Under the pieces are notes generated by a model that saw only the letters and a list, made by a program, of their open reading frames with translations, searched no databases and was not told the origin of the DNA. The translations under genes and the position numbers were made by a program. A stretch of DNA of 64,000 bases, from assembly GCA_947085255.1 (NCBI GenBank), contig CAMTVQ010000001.1, forward strand, positions 1 to 64,000, given 5' to 3'. Every line of letters begins with the position of its first letter. Positions within the stretch are counted from its first letter, which is position 1. Of this stretch, positions 8,334 through 17,950 are shown piece by piece. The stretch comes from CAMTVQ01 sp947085255. GTDB lineage: Bacteria; Bacteroidota; Bacteroidia; Sphingobacteriales; Sphingobacteriaceae.

Positions 8334-10286
8334 TTAGGGTTTTACGGCAGGCTCGGTGCTTGGCTCGGAAGGTGGGGTTGTTTGCTCAATAAATTTTTGC
8401 TTTTTAGACACGTAGTTTTCACTCAAAATACGCAGCTCGGTACGTCTATTTAATTGGTGATCTTCCTCTGTACATTCTACATTGTCTGCGCATCCATTTA
8501 ATAATCGACTTTCGCCATATCCTTTCGCTACTAATCTCTCACGTTCTATACCTTTGTTTATTAGGTAATCTACTACAGATTGCGCGCGGCGTTGCGATAG
8601 ATCGTGATTATAGGCAGAATCGGCACGAGAATCGGTGTGTGAAGATAACTCGATGGTAACGTTTGGCGTCTCATTCAAGATTTTTATCAAATTGTCTAGA
8701 ATAGTCATTGAAATAGGGCGTAAATCAGCCTTGTCTAAATCATATAAAATCCCTTTTAGTACAATTACTTTAGGGATTGGTGTAAGGTAAAAGTCTTGTA
8801 CCAAATCTGCGGATTCTTTAAGTCCAATGGTAGATTGAAAGGCGTTGTCACCAAAAAAAGTACTTTTTTGAGCCTGCATAAAATAATACACGTCTTTTTG
8901 TATATCAAATTTATAAAACCCCGTGCGGTCGGTTAGCGCAGTCATTTCTTTATTATTATTACCGCTTAGAGTAATCAATGTTTCGCGTAATACCTTATTG
9001 TTTAGTTTATTAAATGCTCTTCCGCTAAGTGTAAATACTGTAGGAGTAACTATTGCTGAGTAAATGTCATCGTCGCCTTTGCCGCCTAAACGGTTGGAAG
9101 AAAAATAGCCTTGTTCTTTGGTGGCATTTAAAATAAGTGCAAAATCATCAAACGTTGAGTTGGTAGGATGTTTAAGATTTATTGGCTGCGTAAAATTCCC
9201 TAAAGTATCTACGTCGGAATAGAACAAGTCGAGACCGCCCATACCTGGGTGTCCTTTCGATGCAAAATACAGTGTGCCAGATGGGTGTATAAATGGAAAA
9301 TCATCATCATCGGCAGTATTAATTATTGAACCTAAATTTTTTGGTTTACTCCATTTTTCATCTATTTGTTTACTTAAATATATGTCATTTTCGCCAAATC
9401 CGCCTGGCATATCCGAAACAAAATAAAGCGTTTGCCCATTTTTACTTATAGATGGGTTCCCTAAATTGATATTTGAGTCTAGGTCTAAATTAATACGTTT
9501 TCCTTTGCTCCAGCTCTCGCCATTTAAATAGCTTACATATATTTTACAATCGGGCTTTTTGCCATTTGTGCCATTGCATTGTGTGTAATACACCGCATTT
9601 TTTTGTGGGTCGAAACTTGCTACGCCCTCATTAAAATCGGATAATATATCTTCCGAAAGTATTTCTGGTTTGCTCCATTTATTTCGCTGATCTATTTTAG
9701 AGGTGTATAGGTTTAGGTAACCTCCTCCTGTCCATTCAAATATATTTTCACCTTTTGCAGCTTCACGGGTAGAAGTAAAAATAATTTTGTCGTTTAGGTA
9801 GGCAGGTGCAAAGTCGGCGTTTTTAGAATTAAGTCCCGCCTCATTAAAAACCTCAAAATTTATTTCTCGTTGTTTCCAATCTATTACCCGTTGGCAGGCA
9901 ATTAATCCAGAAGAATCGCCGGTAAGTTTGGCATAGGTGGTAAATTGTTCTTTAGCTTCGTCTATTTTATTTAAACTTTTTAGTACTTCACCATATCTTT
10001 TGTACACAATAGGGGTGTCAATATTAGCTTTTAACACTTTTTCGTACCCTGTTGCGGCTTCTTTGGCATTATTCATCATGCGGTAGCATTCGGCTATCTG
10101 AAATACAGCACGTGTGCGGTCTTCTTTTTTACCACTTACCGCTGCTTTTTTATATAAATCTACTGCCGAAAAGTATTTAGCTAATTTATAGGCTCTATCA
10201 GCAGGTGCTATAACAGATTCTGATGATTTGCAAGCAATTAATAAGCAAAATAATAAGGTATAAAGGATGGGTAGTTTATAATTCAT
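8334..10286 (-). CDS. PorE-like OmpA-family lipoprotein (TPR, beta-propeller, CRD, OmpA_C)
   Basis: 650 residues from the ATG at 10286. A longer reading from 10316 is rejected because it would overlap the TATATTTG promoter box. Lipoprotein signal MNYKLPILYTLLFCLLIAC. Domains in order: TPR repeats (about 25-130), a PD40/WD40-like propeller (about 140-410; repeats such as FTSTREAAKG, YFVSDMPGG, YFASKGHPGMGGLDL, YFSSNRLGGKGDDDIY), a carboxypeptidase-regulatory-like fold (about 415-490) and an OmpA C-terminal peptidoglycan-binding domain (IELSSHTDSRADSAYN, LSQRRAQSVVDYL). This is the order reported for PorE, which links the T9SS trans-envelope complex to peptidoglycan. Paralogs with this layout are common in Bacteroidota, so the exact identity is uncertain. 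Confidence 0.85.
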   Translation of the reverse strand: MNYKLPILYTLLFCLLIACKSSESVIAPADRAYKLAKYFSAVDLYKKAAVSGKKEDRTRAVFQIAECYRMMNNAKEAATGYEKVLKANIDTPIVYKRYGEVLKSLNKIDEAKEQFTTYAKLTGDSSGLIACQRVIDWKQREINFEVFNEAGLNSKNADFAPAYLNDKIIFTSTREAAKGENIFEWTGGGYLNLYTSKIDQRNKWSKPEILSEDILSDFNEGVASFDPQKNAVYYTQCNGTNGKKPDCKIYVSYLNGESWSKGKRINLDLDSNINLGNPSISKNGQTLYFVSDMPGGFGENDIYLSKQIDEKWSKPKNLGSIINTADDDDFPFIHPSGTLYFASKGHPGMGGLDLFYSDVDTLGNFTQPINLKHPTNSTFDDFALILNATKEQGYFSSNRLGGKGDDDIYSAIVTPTVFTLSGRAFNKLNNKVLRETLITLSGNNNKEMTALTDRTGFYKFDIQKDVYYFMQAQKSTFFGDNAFQSTIGLKESADLVQDFYLTPIPKVIVLKGILYDLDKADLRPISMTILDNLIKILNETPNVTIELSSHTDSRADSAYNHDLSQRRAQSVVDYLINKGIERERLVAKGYGESRLLNGCADNVECTEEDHQLNRRTELRILSENYVSKKQKFIEQTTPPSEPSTEPAVKP

Positions 10287-10313
10287 GTGAGCAATAATAG
10301 AGTAGCTACTATA

Positions 10314-10321
10314 CAAATATA
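10314..10321 (-). promoter_or_regulatory. Bacteroidota -7 promoter element (TATATTTG)
   Basis: Exact TAnnTTTG match on the minus strand, 27 nt before the ATG at 10286. It settles the start choice of the PorE-like gene. Confidence 0.6.
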
Positions 10322-10377
10322 AACGTGTTTTACATTAGTTGGTTTTTACCTGTAATTTATTTTAGCAACAGGCAATG

Positions 10378-11145
10378 CTATATATAATCTGCCAAAGTAT
10401 CCCAACTTAATTTTACAATCATGGCTATTACAATTACCAAAAAAAAGATGCGTACAAAAGCACTCCCTTTTTTTATAGCCATTTTGGCTCCTAAAAAAGA
10501 GCCAGCCATGTTGCACATTGCTACAGGAATAGCCAGTTCGTACACAATTTGTTTGGTGTAAATAAAATAGCTTAACGCGGCAATATTGGTCGCACAATTT
10601 ACAATTTTTGCTGAGGCAGATGCCATTAAGAAATTGTAACCAAATAAGCCAATAAACACCACTATAAGAAAACTGCCTGTGCCTGGTCCGAAAAAGCCAT
10701 CGTAAAATCCCAAAGTTGCTCCCGTAACAAGGGCATACAGTTGCGTTTGTAATACGGTGAGTTTTGGTTGGTGAATAAGGCCAAAGTCGCGCTTTAAAAA
10801 GGTATAGGTTGCTACTAAAATAAGTAGAGCTACAATGATAATTTTTATGTAATCTGTATTAAGCGAACTAATAATTCGTGCACCTAAAAAAGAAAAAATG
10901 AGCGCTGTAAATACGGCAGGTAGTACCGATTTCCAAGGCACTTCTGTTTCTTTAAGGTAACGAGTGGTTGCTAATGCTGTTCCAGAAAAGGCAGCAAATT
11001 TATTTGTCCCCATTAAAGTAGGTATTGCAATGCCAGGAAATAATACCAATAACGCAGGGAGCTGTATTAAACCACCACCACCCACAATGGCATCTATAAA
11101 ACCAGCAAAAAAGGCAAATAAAAACACAAGTAGATAACTCGCCAT
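10378..11145 (-). CDS. TSUP (TauE/SafE, YfcA-like) family membrane permease
   Basis: 255 residues with about seven to eight hydrophobic segments and the two TSUP signatures. The N-terminal one is FAFFAGFIDAIVGGGGLIQLP. The second is GATLGFYDGFFGPGTGSFL in the middle. Family members export or import sulfite, sulfonates or other small organic anions; the substrate here is not predictable. It starts 4 nt after the aroC stop region, suggesting co-transcription with aroC. Confidence 0.92.
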   Translation of the reverse strand: MASYLLVFLFAFFAGFIDAIVGGGGLIQLPALLVLFPGIAIPTLMGTNKFAAFSGTALATTRYLKETEVPWKSVLPAVFTALIFSFLGARIISSLNTDYIKIIIVALLILVATYTFLKRDFGLIHQPKLTVLQTQLYALVTGATLGFYDGFFGPGTGSFLIVVFIGLFGYNFLMASASAKIVNCATNIAALSYFIYTKQIVYELAIPVAMCNMAGSFLGAKMAIKKGSAFVRIFFLVIVIAMIVKLSWDTLADYI

Positions 11146-11148
11146 GTA

Positions 11149-12228
11149 TTACAGTTTGCTTGTTTTTGCGCGTAATAAGTGGTCGGCAAGTACTAATGCT
11201 GCCATGGCTTCTACAATAGGCACGGCGCGGGGCAATACACAGGGGTCGTGCCTGCCTTTTCCAGCTAATTTTACAGCTTCACCATCTGCGGTTACGCTAT
11301 CTTGCTCTTGCATAATGGTGGCTACGGGTTTAAAAGCAACATTAAAATAAATATCCTCCCCATTGCTAATACCACCTTGTATGCCGCCTGAGTGGTTGGT
11401 TCGTGTCTGTATGCCTGTATCAGTAGCAACAAAAATATCGTTGTGTTCAGAGCCTTTTAGGTGTGTGCCTTCAAAGCCCGAACCGTATTCAAATCCTTTT
11501 ACGGCATTAATACTTAGCATAGCTTTGCCTAAATCGGCATGTAGCTTATCAAAAACAGGTTCACCCAAACCTATAGGTACGTTTTTGAGTACGCAAGTAA
11601 TGGTGCCGCCAACAGTATCTCCAGCTTTGCGGGTATCCTCAATGAGCTTAATCATTTGTTGGGCTGTTGCAGCATCGGGGCAGCGGATGGGTGTATTTTC
11701 TATTTGTGTTAAATCGAGTGCTGTATACTCTTTTTGAAGTTTTACCATACCAACTTGTGCTACATATGCCTTAATATCAACACCTGCTTGTTGTAATAAT
11801 AGTTTGGCAATAGCACCCCCAGTTACGCGGGCTGCGGTTTCGCGGGCAGAAGAGCGTCCGCCACCACGATAATCGCGGAGGCCATATTTTGCTTCGTAGG
11901 TATAATCGGCATGCGAAGGACGGAACGTGTCTTTTAAATGTTCGTAATCTTTCGGCTTTTCATCTTCGTTTTTAATGAAAAATGCAATAGGAGCCCCTGT
12001 GCTTTTTCCCTCAAAAATACCCGATAATATATTTATAGTATCACTCTCCTTGCGTTGGCTAACTAAGTGCGATTGTCCGGGTTTACGACGGTCTAATTCC
12101 TGTTGGATAAAAGTTAAATCAATCGTTAATCCAGCTGGGCAGCCGTCTATTATACCACCAATACCAACACCATGCGATTCGCCAAAAGTAGTGAGTGTAA
12201 AAAGTTTACCGAAGCTGTTGCCTGCCAT
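11149..12228 (-). CDS. aroC: Chorismate synthase
   Basis: Converts EPSP to chorismate, the last shikimate-pathway step, with reduced FMN. Family motifs: [19 protein letters not shown] near the N-terminus, [14 protein letters not shown], the [11 protein letters not shown] segment, and KGFEYGSGF and [14 protein letters not shown] for flavin/EPSP binding. I chose [10 protein letters not shown] (ATG 12228) because homologs start this way; an in-frame ATG three codons upstream (12237) is possible. It is separated from nuoB by a 15-bp hairpin and followed closely by the TSUP permease. Confidence 0.97.
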   Translation of the reverse strand: MAGNSFGKLFTLTTFGESHGVGIGGIIDGCPAGLTIDLTFIQQELDRRKPGQSHLVSQRKESDTINILSGIFEGKSTGAPIAFFIKNEDEKPKDYEHLKDTFRPSHADYTYEAKYGLRDYRGGGRSSARETAARVTGGAIAKLLLQQAGVDIKAYVAQVGMVKLQKEYTALDLTQIENTPIRCPDAATAQQMIKLIEDTRKAGDTVGGTITCVLKNVPIGLGEPVFDKLHADLGKAMLSINAVKGFEYGSGFEGTHLKGSEHNDIFVATDTGIQTRTNHSGGIQGGISNGEDIYFNVAFKPVATIMQEQDSVTADGEAVKLAGKGRHDPCVLPRAVPIVEAMAALVLADHLLRAKTSKL

Positions 12229-12244
12229 GTGGTTCATTATTAAT

Positions 12245-12279
12245 TACGGATGCCATCACCTTAAGTGATGGCATCCGTA
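12245..12279. terminator. 15-bp hairpin between nuoB and aroC
   Basis: TACGGATGCCATCAC (12245-12259), loop CTTAA, and its exact reverse complement (12265-12279). Neither side has a good T tract, so it may act as an inefficient terminator or an RNA-processing/stability hairpin between the nuo pair and aroC. Confidence 0.5.
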
Positions 12280-12283
12280 GAAA

Positions 12284-12763
12284 TTAGATTATTTTCTCTG
12301 TTCTAATCTTATTTTGTAATTCTATTATGCCGCCAATAAGGGCTTCGGGACGTGGAGGACAACCTTGTACATAAATATCAACGGGAATGATGCGGTCTAC
12401 GCCTTTTAGTACATGGTAGCCGTGTTCCCAATAGGGTCCGCCGCAATTACTGCACGAACCCATTGAAATAACATAACGCGGTTCGGGCATTTGCTCATAC
12501 AATCGTTTTATACGTTCGGCCATTTTAAAGGTAACGGTACCAGCTACTATCATTACATCCGATTGGCGTGGAGAGGGGCGTGGAAATACACCCAAACGGT
12601 CCAAATCATAGTTGCTTGCCATGCTCCCCATCATTTCTATGGCACAACAGGCTAATCCGAAACTCATAGGCCACAAAGAAGAAAGACGTGCCCAGTTGAG
12701 CAAGTCATCTACTTTGGTAATCATTACCCCCGATTCGTTTAGTTGTTTACCGATATCGTTCAT
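12284..12763 (-). CDS. nuoB: NADH-quinone oxidoreductase subunit B
   Basis: 159-residue peripheral-arm subunit of complex I that holds the terminal N2 [4Fe-4S] cluster. Cluster ligands are visible as the tandem Cys pair in [12 protein letters not shown], Cys in [12 protein letters not shown] and Cys in VQGCPPRPE. Other hallmarks are [22 protein letters not shown] and [11 protein letters not shown]. It follows nuoA by 86 nt. nuoC and the rest of the usual nuo operon are not next to it; a hairpin and then aroC follow. Confidence 0.97.
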   Translation of the reverse strand: MNDIGKQLNESGVMITKVDDLLNWARLSSLWPMSFGLACCAIEMMGSMASNYDLDRLGVFPRPSPRQSDVMIVAGTVTFKMAERIKRLYEQMPEPRYVISMGSCSNCGGPYWEHGYHVLKGVDRIIPVDIYVQGCPPRPEALIGGIIELQNKIRTEKII

Positions 12764-12849
12764 TGGTTTATTAGTTGATTGGTTATTAGCCCTTAGTCTT
12801 TAATTAAGTATCTGTTAGTAGCACTATCCCACTTTTTACGTATTCCTTT

Positions 12850-13425
12850 TTACTTCGCCATCCCGGGCTTAAAAAGTGGTTTATTTACTGCGGTTGTTAC
12901 AGGAGCCGCTGTTTCTTCTTTTACTTCCGTTAAGGTAAATGCTTTAGCGGTGTATTTAGTTTGATTAGTAGACTGGTATATAGATTGAGGAATAATTTGA
13001 GGCACCATAGGCATGATAGGTTGCGGTTTAATCCAATTTAAATCACCTTTTACCCATACATATACCAAGCCTAAGAGCAAAATTCCAATAAAAATGCCCA
13101 TTTCTACTAAACTTAACCAGCCCCAAGAAGGCGCTGCAGTTATTAGTTGCTTATCGGCAAATACGGTAGCCCATGGAAAGAGGAATACAATTTCTACCTC
13201 AAACAGCAAAAAAACGAGCGCTATTACATAAAATCGATTGTTAAATTGAATGTGAGCCGTGCCTATTGGTTCTTCGCCGCATTCGTAGGCAGCCAGCTTT
13301 TCAGAATTTGGTTTGTCTCGGCGTAAAAATTTATTTACCAAGTAACCTGTTACCACAAATAAAATACCCACAATTAAAAAGATGAATATCTTTCCGAATT
13401 CGGATATTTGGGCACTTGCTTCCAT
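12850..13425 (-). CDS. nuoA: NADH-quinone oxidoreductase subunit A, with C-terminal extension
   Basis: 191 residues; NuoA is usually about 120. The first ~130 residues show the canonical three-helix membrane subunit with KLAAYECGEEPIG (the conserved Cys-containing loop that faces the quinone channel), FNNRFYVIALVFLLFEVEIVFLFPWA, and a third helix. The last ~60 residues are a Pro/Thr/Gln-rich, probably disordered tail (QPIMPMVPQIIPQ ... NKPLFKPGMAK). The ATG lies exactly 4 nt after TACCTTTG, so the transcript should be leaderless. Confidence 0.95.
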   Translation of the reverse strand: MEASAQISEFGKIFIFLIVGILFVVTGYLVNKFLRRDKPNSEKLAAYECGEEPIGTAHIQFNNRFYVIALVFLLFEVEIVFLFPWATVFADKQLITAAPSWGWLSLVEMGIFIGILLLGLVYVWVKGDLNWIKPQPIMPMVPQIIPQSIYQSTNQTKYTAKAFTLTEVKEETAAPVTTAVNKPLFKPGMAK

Positions 13426-13429
13426 TGTA

Positions 13430-13437
13430 CAAAGGTA
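13430..13437 (-). promoter_or_regulatory. -7 promoter element (TACCTTTG) 4 nt before nuoA ATG
   Basis: Exact TAnnTTTG match on the minus strand. Only TACA separates it from the ATG. If transcription starts at the usual few nucleotides after the box, the nuoA mRNA begins at or next to its start codon. Confidence 0.6.
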
Positions 13438-13453
13438 GCAGTTACTAAGGTTT

Positions 13454-14650
13454 ATGCAAGGTGATAATGTAGAGTATGATGCGGTAGTTATTGGTGCTGG
13501 AGCCTGTGGCTTAATGTGTGCCGTGCAAGCAGGCTATTTGGGCAAGCGAGTGTTGGTGTTAGAGCATACGGATCAACCGGGGGCTAAAATTTTAATTTCG
13601 GGAGGAGGTAGGTGTAATTACACGAACCTGTATGCTACAGAAGCTAATTTTATTTCGGGTAATGCACATTTTTGTAAATCGGCATTTGCACAATGGACGG
13701 TAGCCGATACATTAAGTTTTTTTGAAACGAATGGCATTTTTGGGGAAGAAAAAACATTAGGACAGCTTTTTCCGAGTACCAATAGAGCCAAAGATATTTT
13801 ACGGGTATTTACCGATTTGTGTTCTGATTTAGGGCAAGAAATTAGGTGTAATACGGTTGTAGATGGGGTAGAAAAAACCGCAGAAGGATTTACTATTTAT
13901 ATAAAAAATAGCACAAGTATTACAACCCCAAAAGTGGTAATTGCTACTGGAGGATTGCCTATACCTAAAATGGGGGCTACTGATTTTGCATTACGATTAG
14001 CAAAGCAATTTAATATTGCAGTTACTGCTACAGCACCAGCATTGGTTCCATTGGTGGTAGGGCACCAAGAACGCGATTGGTACAGTAAGCTATCGGGAAC
14101 CAGTATTTTTGCAAGAGTAAGTAATAGCAGAGCCAGTTTTGATGAAAATATTTTGTTTACTCATTGGGGCTTAAGCGGTCCAGCTATATTGCAAATTTCG
14201 TCGTATTGGAAACAAGAAGAGACAATTGTCATTGATTTACTGCCAGATAACAATATAAAAAATCTTATTGAACAAGAACGAAATAGTAATGGTAAAAAGC
14301 TATTGGGTAATTATTTAGAAAAATTTTATTCAAAACGGTTTGTGGAGGCACTTGCAGAGAAGTTGCCATTGAGCAAACAATTGGCTGCATTATCTAAAGT
14401 GGATATGGAACTGTGCACTCAAGTTATACACGAGTATGTGGTAAAGCCAGCAGGAGATAAGGGCTATGAAAAGGCGGAAGTAATGCGAGGTGGAGTTTCT
14501 ACAGACGAGCTTTCGTCTAAAACATTAGCGGCAAAAAAAGTGGCTGGTTTGTATTTTGGTGGCGAGTGTGTAGATGTAACCGGCTGGTTAGGGGGGTATA
14601 ACTTTCAGTGGGCTTGGGCTAGCGGGTATGCCATTGCGCAAAGTCTATAA
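13454..14650 (+). CDS. NAD(P)/FAD-dependent oxidoreductase, HI0933/YhiN (BaiN-like) family
   Basis: 398 residues. The N-terminal Rossmann FAD-binding motif is AVVIGAGACGLMCAVQAGYLGKR read in part (G-x-G-x-x-G), with the acidic Glu after strand 2 in VLEHTDQPG. The family signature ILISGGGRCNYTN follows. The C-terminal MRGGVSTDELSSKTLAAKKVAGLYFGGE and VTGWLGGYNFQWAWASGYA segments are typical of the HI0933-like family. These flavoproteins have unclear physiological substrates. The gene is divergent from nuoA with only 28 nt between the two start codons. Confidence 0.93.
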   Translation: MQGDNVEYDAVVIGAGACGLMCAVQAGYLGKRVLVLEHTDQPGAKILISGGGRCNYTNLYATEANFISGNAHFCKSAFAQWTVADTLSFFETNGIFGEEKTLGQLFPSTNRAKDILRVFTDLCSDLGQEIRCNTVVDGVEKTAEGFTIYIKNSTSITTPKVVIATGGLPIPKMGATDFALRLAKQFNIAVTATAPALVPLVVGHQERDWYSKLSGTSIFARVSNSRASFDENILFTHWGLSGPAILQISSYWKQEETIVIDLLPDNNIKNLIEQERNSNGKKLLGNYLEKFYSKRFVEALAEKLPLSKQLAALSKVDMELCTQVIHEYVVKPAGDKGYEKAEVMRGGVSTDELSSKTLAAKKVAGLYFGGECVDVTGWLGGYNFQWAWASGYAIAQSL

Positions 14651-14912
14651 AAAACAAATGCCGATTTCTAGTGAAACCAGCATTTGTGCAGTAGTTGTTT
14701 GTATGTTTACTTTTAATCAATTAAATAAGACACTTTCATAGGCTTAGTAGGGCCTGTTACCCGTTGCTAGTAATTATATTACAGCAACTCAACAGGTCAA
14801 ATATGTGATGTTTTGCAATGATATTTTTGAAGAGTTTACGAAACTGTCTTTTGGCTTTACGAAAGCTACTATAAACCGAACTAAGCTATAGTATTGAAAA
14901 AAAGTAAGCAAC
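14651..14912. other. Noncoding gap before the two-component system
   Basis: About 260 bp without a supportable gene. It holds an 8-bp inverted repeat (ACAAATGC at 14654-14661 and GCATTTGT at 14680-14687) just after the flavoprotein stop codon, which could be a weak terminator but lacks a T tract. Nothing else was recognised until the promoter box at 14913. Confidence 0.4.
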
Positions 14913-14920
14913 TATATTTG
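14913..14920 (+). promoter_or_regulatory. -7 promoter element (TATATTTG) before the sensor kinase
   Basis: Exact TAnnTTTG match, with a TTG (14894-14896) upstream as a possible -33 element. It lies 4 nt before an in-frame GTG (14925) and 13 nt before an ATG (14934). The 4-nt spacing recurs at several other genes in this window. Confidence 0.6.
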
Positions 14921-14924
14921 TAAA

Positions 14925-17873
14925 GTGAGATACATGCGATTTTTTGGAGTATTATTTTTAGTTTTTTTTGTTCAGCAATTGGTTGCGCAAGATCCTCTTT
15001 ACCGAAAATTGGATATTAGCAATGGTTTGCCTACAAATGAGGTATATGAAATGCATCAGGACAAGAAAGGATACATATGGATTGGGCATGACAAAGGAAT
15101 ATCACGCTATACAGGCTATAAATGGAAGACCTTTACTCACAATGAAATGAGGGGTACAAGTTTAAGCTTCATTAAGGAAGACGACGAGGGAACTATTTGG
15201 TGTATTAATTTTAGTGGACAGATTTTTTACATCAAAAATGATGAGATGTACCGCTTAAAAGAATATAATACGGCAAATGCATTTTATCATACAAATATTT
15301 ACGTGTATAAGAATATACTTTATGCTGCTGAAAAAGATGCATTGTTTACATATGATATTACTAATAAAATTGCAAAAAGATATGGGTATTTAAATACACA
15401 GAATAATAATATTCGACCTATTTTTTCAACTCTTATGGGTATTGGAGATAGTGTTTATTGTAATACATCTGTTGGAGTACTGCTTTTTTACCAAAATAGA
15501 TTTCGGCATGAGGATATTTTATCACGATATTATCCTAATCCAAAAAAATTAAATACTGGACCCTATACTGCGTTGATAAATAATGAAAGTAAGATTCTGC
15601 ATTATAGTAGAGGAGGCACAACTATAACAGTAGTTGATAAAAAGACTAAAAAAATAGATAAACTCATAAGAACTAATATAAGGATAAATGTTATTAATAA
15701 ATTTGCAAATAAGATCTATATCAATACTCCAAAGGGGTATTATACGATTTCTGACAATGCATTACTTCCTGTAAAGTTTGCTGATTATTCTATTGCTGAT
15801 CAATTAATAGATACTGAAAATAATTTATGGGTGAGTACTTTATTTGATGGCGTAATCATAGCTTCAGATAAAGGAAATATTAATTACTCGTTAGGAACAG
15901 AAAAGCGGGTAGAATTAATATATCCTATCGCTAAAAGAAACTTAGTAGTTATTGGTACTCAAAAAGGAGAAATCTTATTTTTCTCTACTAAGGACAGACG
16001 AGTTATTCATCGCTATTCTTTGAACGCTACTAAAGAGACTCAGGCGATTTACTATGATGCTACTACTGATAATCTTTTAGTTTGTGCGGGTGAGCTCCAT
16101 TGCATAAATATGAGTAACCCGATAAAGTTTAGAATTATTGCGGGTGCTTATAGTATGCATTCTATTTTAAGATATAAGGACAGGATACTATTTTCATCTA
16201 CCGCTGGAGTTGATTTCTTTCCTTCTAAAGAAGTAAATTATCCCTCACAAAAAGAATTACACAAAAAAATCCCTTTTATATTAACAGAATATTTATCAAG
16301 GAATGGTAGATCATACAACTTGGTTTTAGATTCAGTATCTGATGCTGTTTATTTTACCTCGGTTGAAGGACTTTTTACATATAATGCTGCTACTGTAAAA
16401 GAAGTAAAGTATCAATCACAATCCATTTTTGGCAGGAAAATGATGTATTACAGAAAGAGTATTTATATAGGCTCGCTCAATAAAGGTATTTATGAGATTA
16501 CTCCAACAAAAGCAGTAGTACTTATTAATTCTAACGAAAATTTAAAGCACATATATGATTTTACTTGCTCGGGTAATTATCTTTTTGGTATTTGTGATTC
16601 GGGAATAGTGAAGATGAATCTTACTACCAAAAAAGTAGAGTTACTTACCCAAAGTGATGGCTTTTTGCCTAATCAACTTAAAAGCATTACATCAATTAAC
16701 AATATGGTGTACGTTTCGAGCGATAAGTCGCTGATTTCTTTCGATAATTCTATACAATCTTTAAATAAAATTCCTCCTAAAGTATATGTAACTAAGGTTT
16801 TTGCCAATGATAGTATTCGTGCCACTAATGAGTTACTCAATCTTAACTATACAGATAATTCTATAGAGATAGCGTATGACGCTATATCATTTCGGTCGAT
16901 GGCAAATATCAAGGTTTTTTACCGAATTGTAGAAAAAAATAGAACTGAAGGTAAATGGCTGAGGACCGAACCTACTGAAGGTTCCATAAAAATTCCATCG
17001 CTATCGTCTGGAAAATACACGGTAGAAATTAAGGCATATAATAACTCGGATATTCCATCAAAAACAGCGCGAGTATTCTTACATGTTCACCCTCCTTTTT
17101 GGCAAACGTGGTGGTTTATTGGACTGCTGTTGCTGCTTACGGCTACAGTCATATTTTATTATATGTATTTACGTATTAAGCGTATCCGTTTTCAAAACCA
17201 ATTGATACTTGACAAAGTAACGCTTGAAAAAGATTTAAGACAGTCGATACTTACTTCCATACGATCGCAAATGAACCCGCATTTTGTGTTTAATGCACTT
17301 AATACCATACACAGTTATATTTATACCAGTGATAAAGTCTTAGCTTCAGATTACCTTATTAAGTTTTCAGACCTTACACGCCTAATTTTAGAAATGTCGG
17401 CTAAAGAATCGGTAACATTAAAAGAAGAGATAGAGGCCTTAGAGCTGTACGTGTATTTAGAAAAAGTGCGATTAGATAATCAATTAGACTACAGCATACA
17501 GGTAGCCGATAACCTGAACATAGAGTATGTGCGTATCCCCCCAATGCTGGTGCAACCGTATGTGGAGAATGCGGTAAAGCATGGGTTGATGCACAGTAAG
17601 TTGGAGCGTAAACTCAGAATTTCTTTCTATCAAGAAGAAAACATATTGTTTATAGAAATTGTAGATAATGGAATAGGTAGAGAAAAGGCTGAATTGATTA
17701 ATAATAGAAGGAGAAGGAAGCATGTATCTTTTGCTGCAAATGCCAACGAAAAACGTTTAGAAATAATCAATCAAGAGCGTATTGAGCAGAAAGTAGGTAT
17801 TTCCATCTTCGACTTAGTAAACGACGACAATAAAGCCATTGGTACCAAAGTGGTAATACAAATACCCGTATAA
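14925..17873 (+). CDS. Sensor histidine kinase with two-component-regulator propeller (LytS/YehU-type kinase)
   Basis: 982 residues. After a signal peptide (LFLVFFVQQLVAQ) comes a large periplasmic beta-propeller with Reg_prop-like repeats (GYIWIGHDKGISRYTGYKWK) and a Y_Y_Y-like Ig domain (about 610-720). One transmembrane helix (WWFIGLLLLLTATVIFYYMY) precedes the cytoplasmic His_kinase domain with QMNPHFVFNALNTIHSYI, where His786 is the phosphorylation site. The HATPase has YVENAVKHGL and VDNGIGREKAE. It would sense an unknown periplasmic signal and phosphorylate the LytTR regulator encoded 77 nt downstream. The start is GTG 14925 or ATG 14934. The GTG fits the 4-nt promoter spacing seen elsewhere. 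Confidence 0.93.
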   Translation: MRYMRFFGVLFLVFFVQQLVAQDPLYRKLDISNGLPTNEVYEMHQDKKGYIWIGHDKGISRYTGYKWKTFTHNEMRGTSLSFIKEDDEGTIWCINFSGQIFYIKNDEMYRLKEYNTANAFYHTNIYVYKNILYAAEKDALFTYDITNKIAKRYGYLNTQNNNIRPIFSTLMGIGDSVYCNTSVGVLLFYQNRFRHEDILSRYYPNPKKLNTGPYTALINNESKILHYSRGGTTITVVDKKTKKIDKLIRTNIRINVINKFANKIYINTPKGYYTISDNALLPVKFADYSIADQLIDTENNLWVSTLFDGVIIASDKGNINYSLGTEKRVELIYPIAKRNLVVIGTQKGEILFFSTKDRRVIHRYSLNATKETQAIYYDATTDNLLVCAGELHCINMSNPIKFRIIAGAYSMHSILRYKDRILFSSTAGVDFFPSKEVNYPSQKELHKKIPFILTEYLSRNGRSYNLVLDSVSDAVYFTSVEGLFTYNAATVKEVKYQSQSIFGRKMMYYRKSIYIGSLNKGIYEITPTKAVVLINSNENLKHIYDFTCSGNYLFGICDSGIVKMNLTTKKVELLTQSDGFLPNQLKSITSINNMVYVSSDKSLISFDNSIQSLNKIPPKVYVTKVFANDSIRATNELLNLNYTDNSIEIAYDAISFRSMANIKVFYRIVEKNRTEGKWLRTEPTEGSIKIPSLSSGKYTVEIKAYNNSDIPSKTARVFLHVHPPFWQTWWFIGLLLLLTATVIFYYMYLRIKRIRFQNQLILDKVTLEKDLRQSILTSIRSQMNPHFVFNALNTIHSYIYTSDKVLASDYLIKFSDLTRLILEMSAKESVTLKEEIEALELYVYLEKVRLDNQLDYSIQVADNLNIEYVRIPPMLVQPYVENAVKHGLMHSKLERKLRISFYQEENILFIEIVDNGIGREKAELINNRRRRKHVSFAANANEKRLEIINQERIEQKVGISIFDLVNDDNKAIGTKVVIQIPV

Positions 17874-17950
17874 ATATAGTTTTTTAAACTAAAACGAAGT
17901 GTTCGTTAAGTCAGAAAGCAATTACGTAAAAAATACACTATTCTTGTTCT

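Noticed and set aside
10287..10316. Ten-codon longer start for the PorE-like gene
   Set aside because: It overlaps the TATATTTG promoter box and hides the lipoprotein signal.
10346..10597. An 83-codon minus-strand frame overlapping the TSUP gene
   Set aside because: It lies in another frame of the permease C-terminus, with no signal or motif of its own.
14654..14687. 8-bp inverted repeat after the flavoprotein gene as a terminator
   Set aside because: Long loop and no T tract; too weak to list as a terminator.
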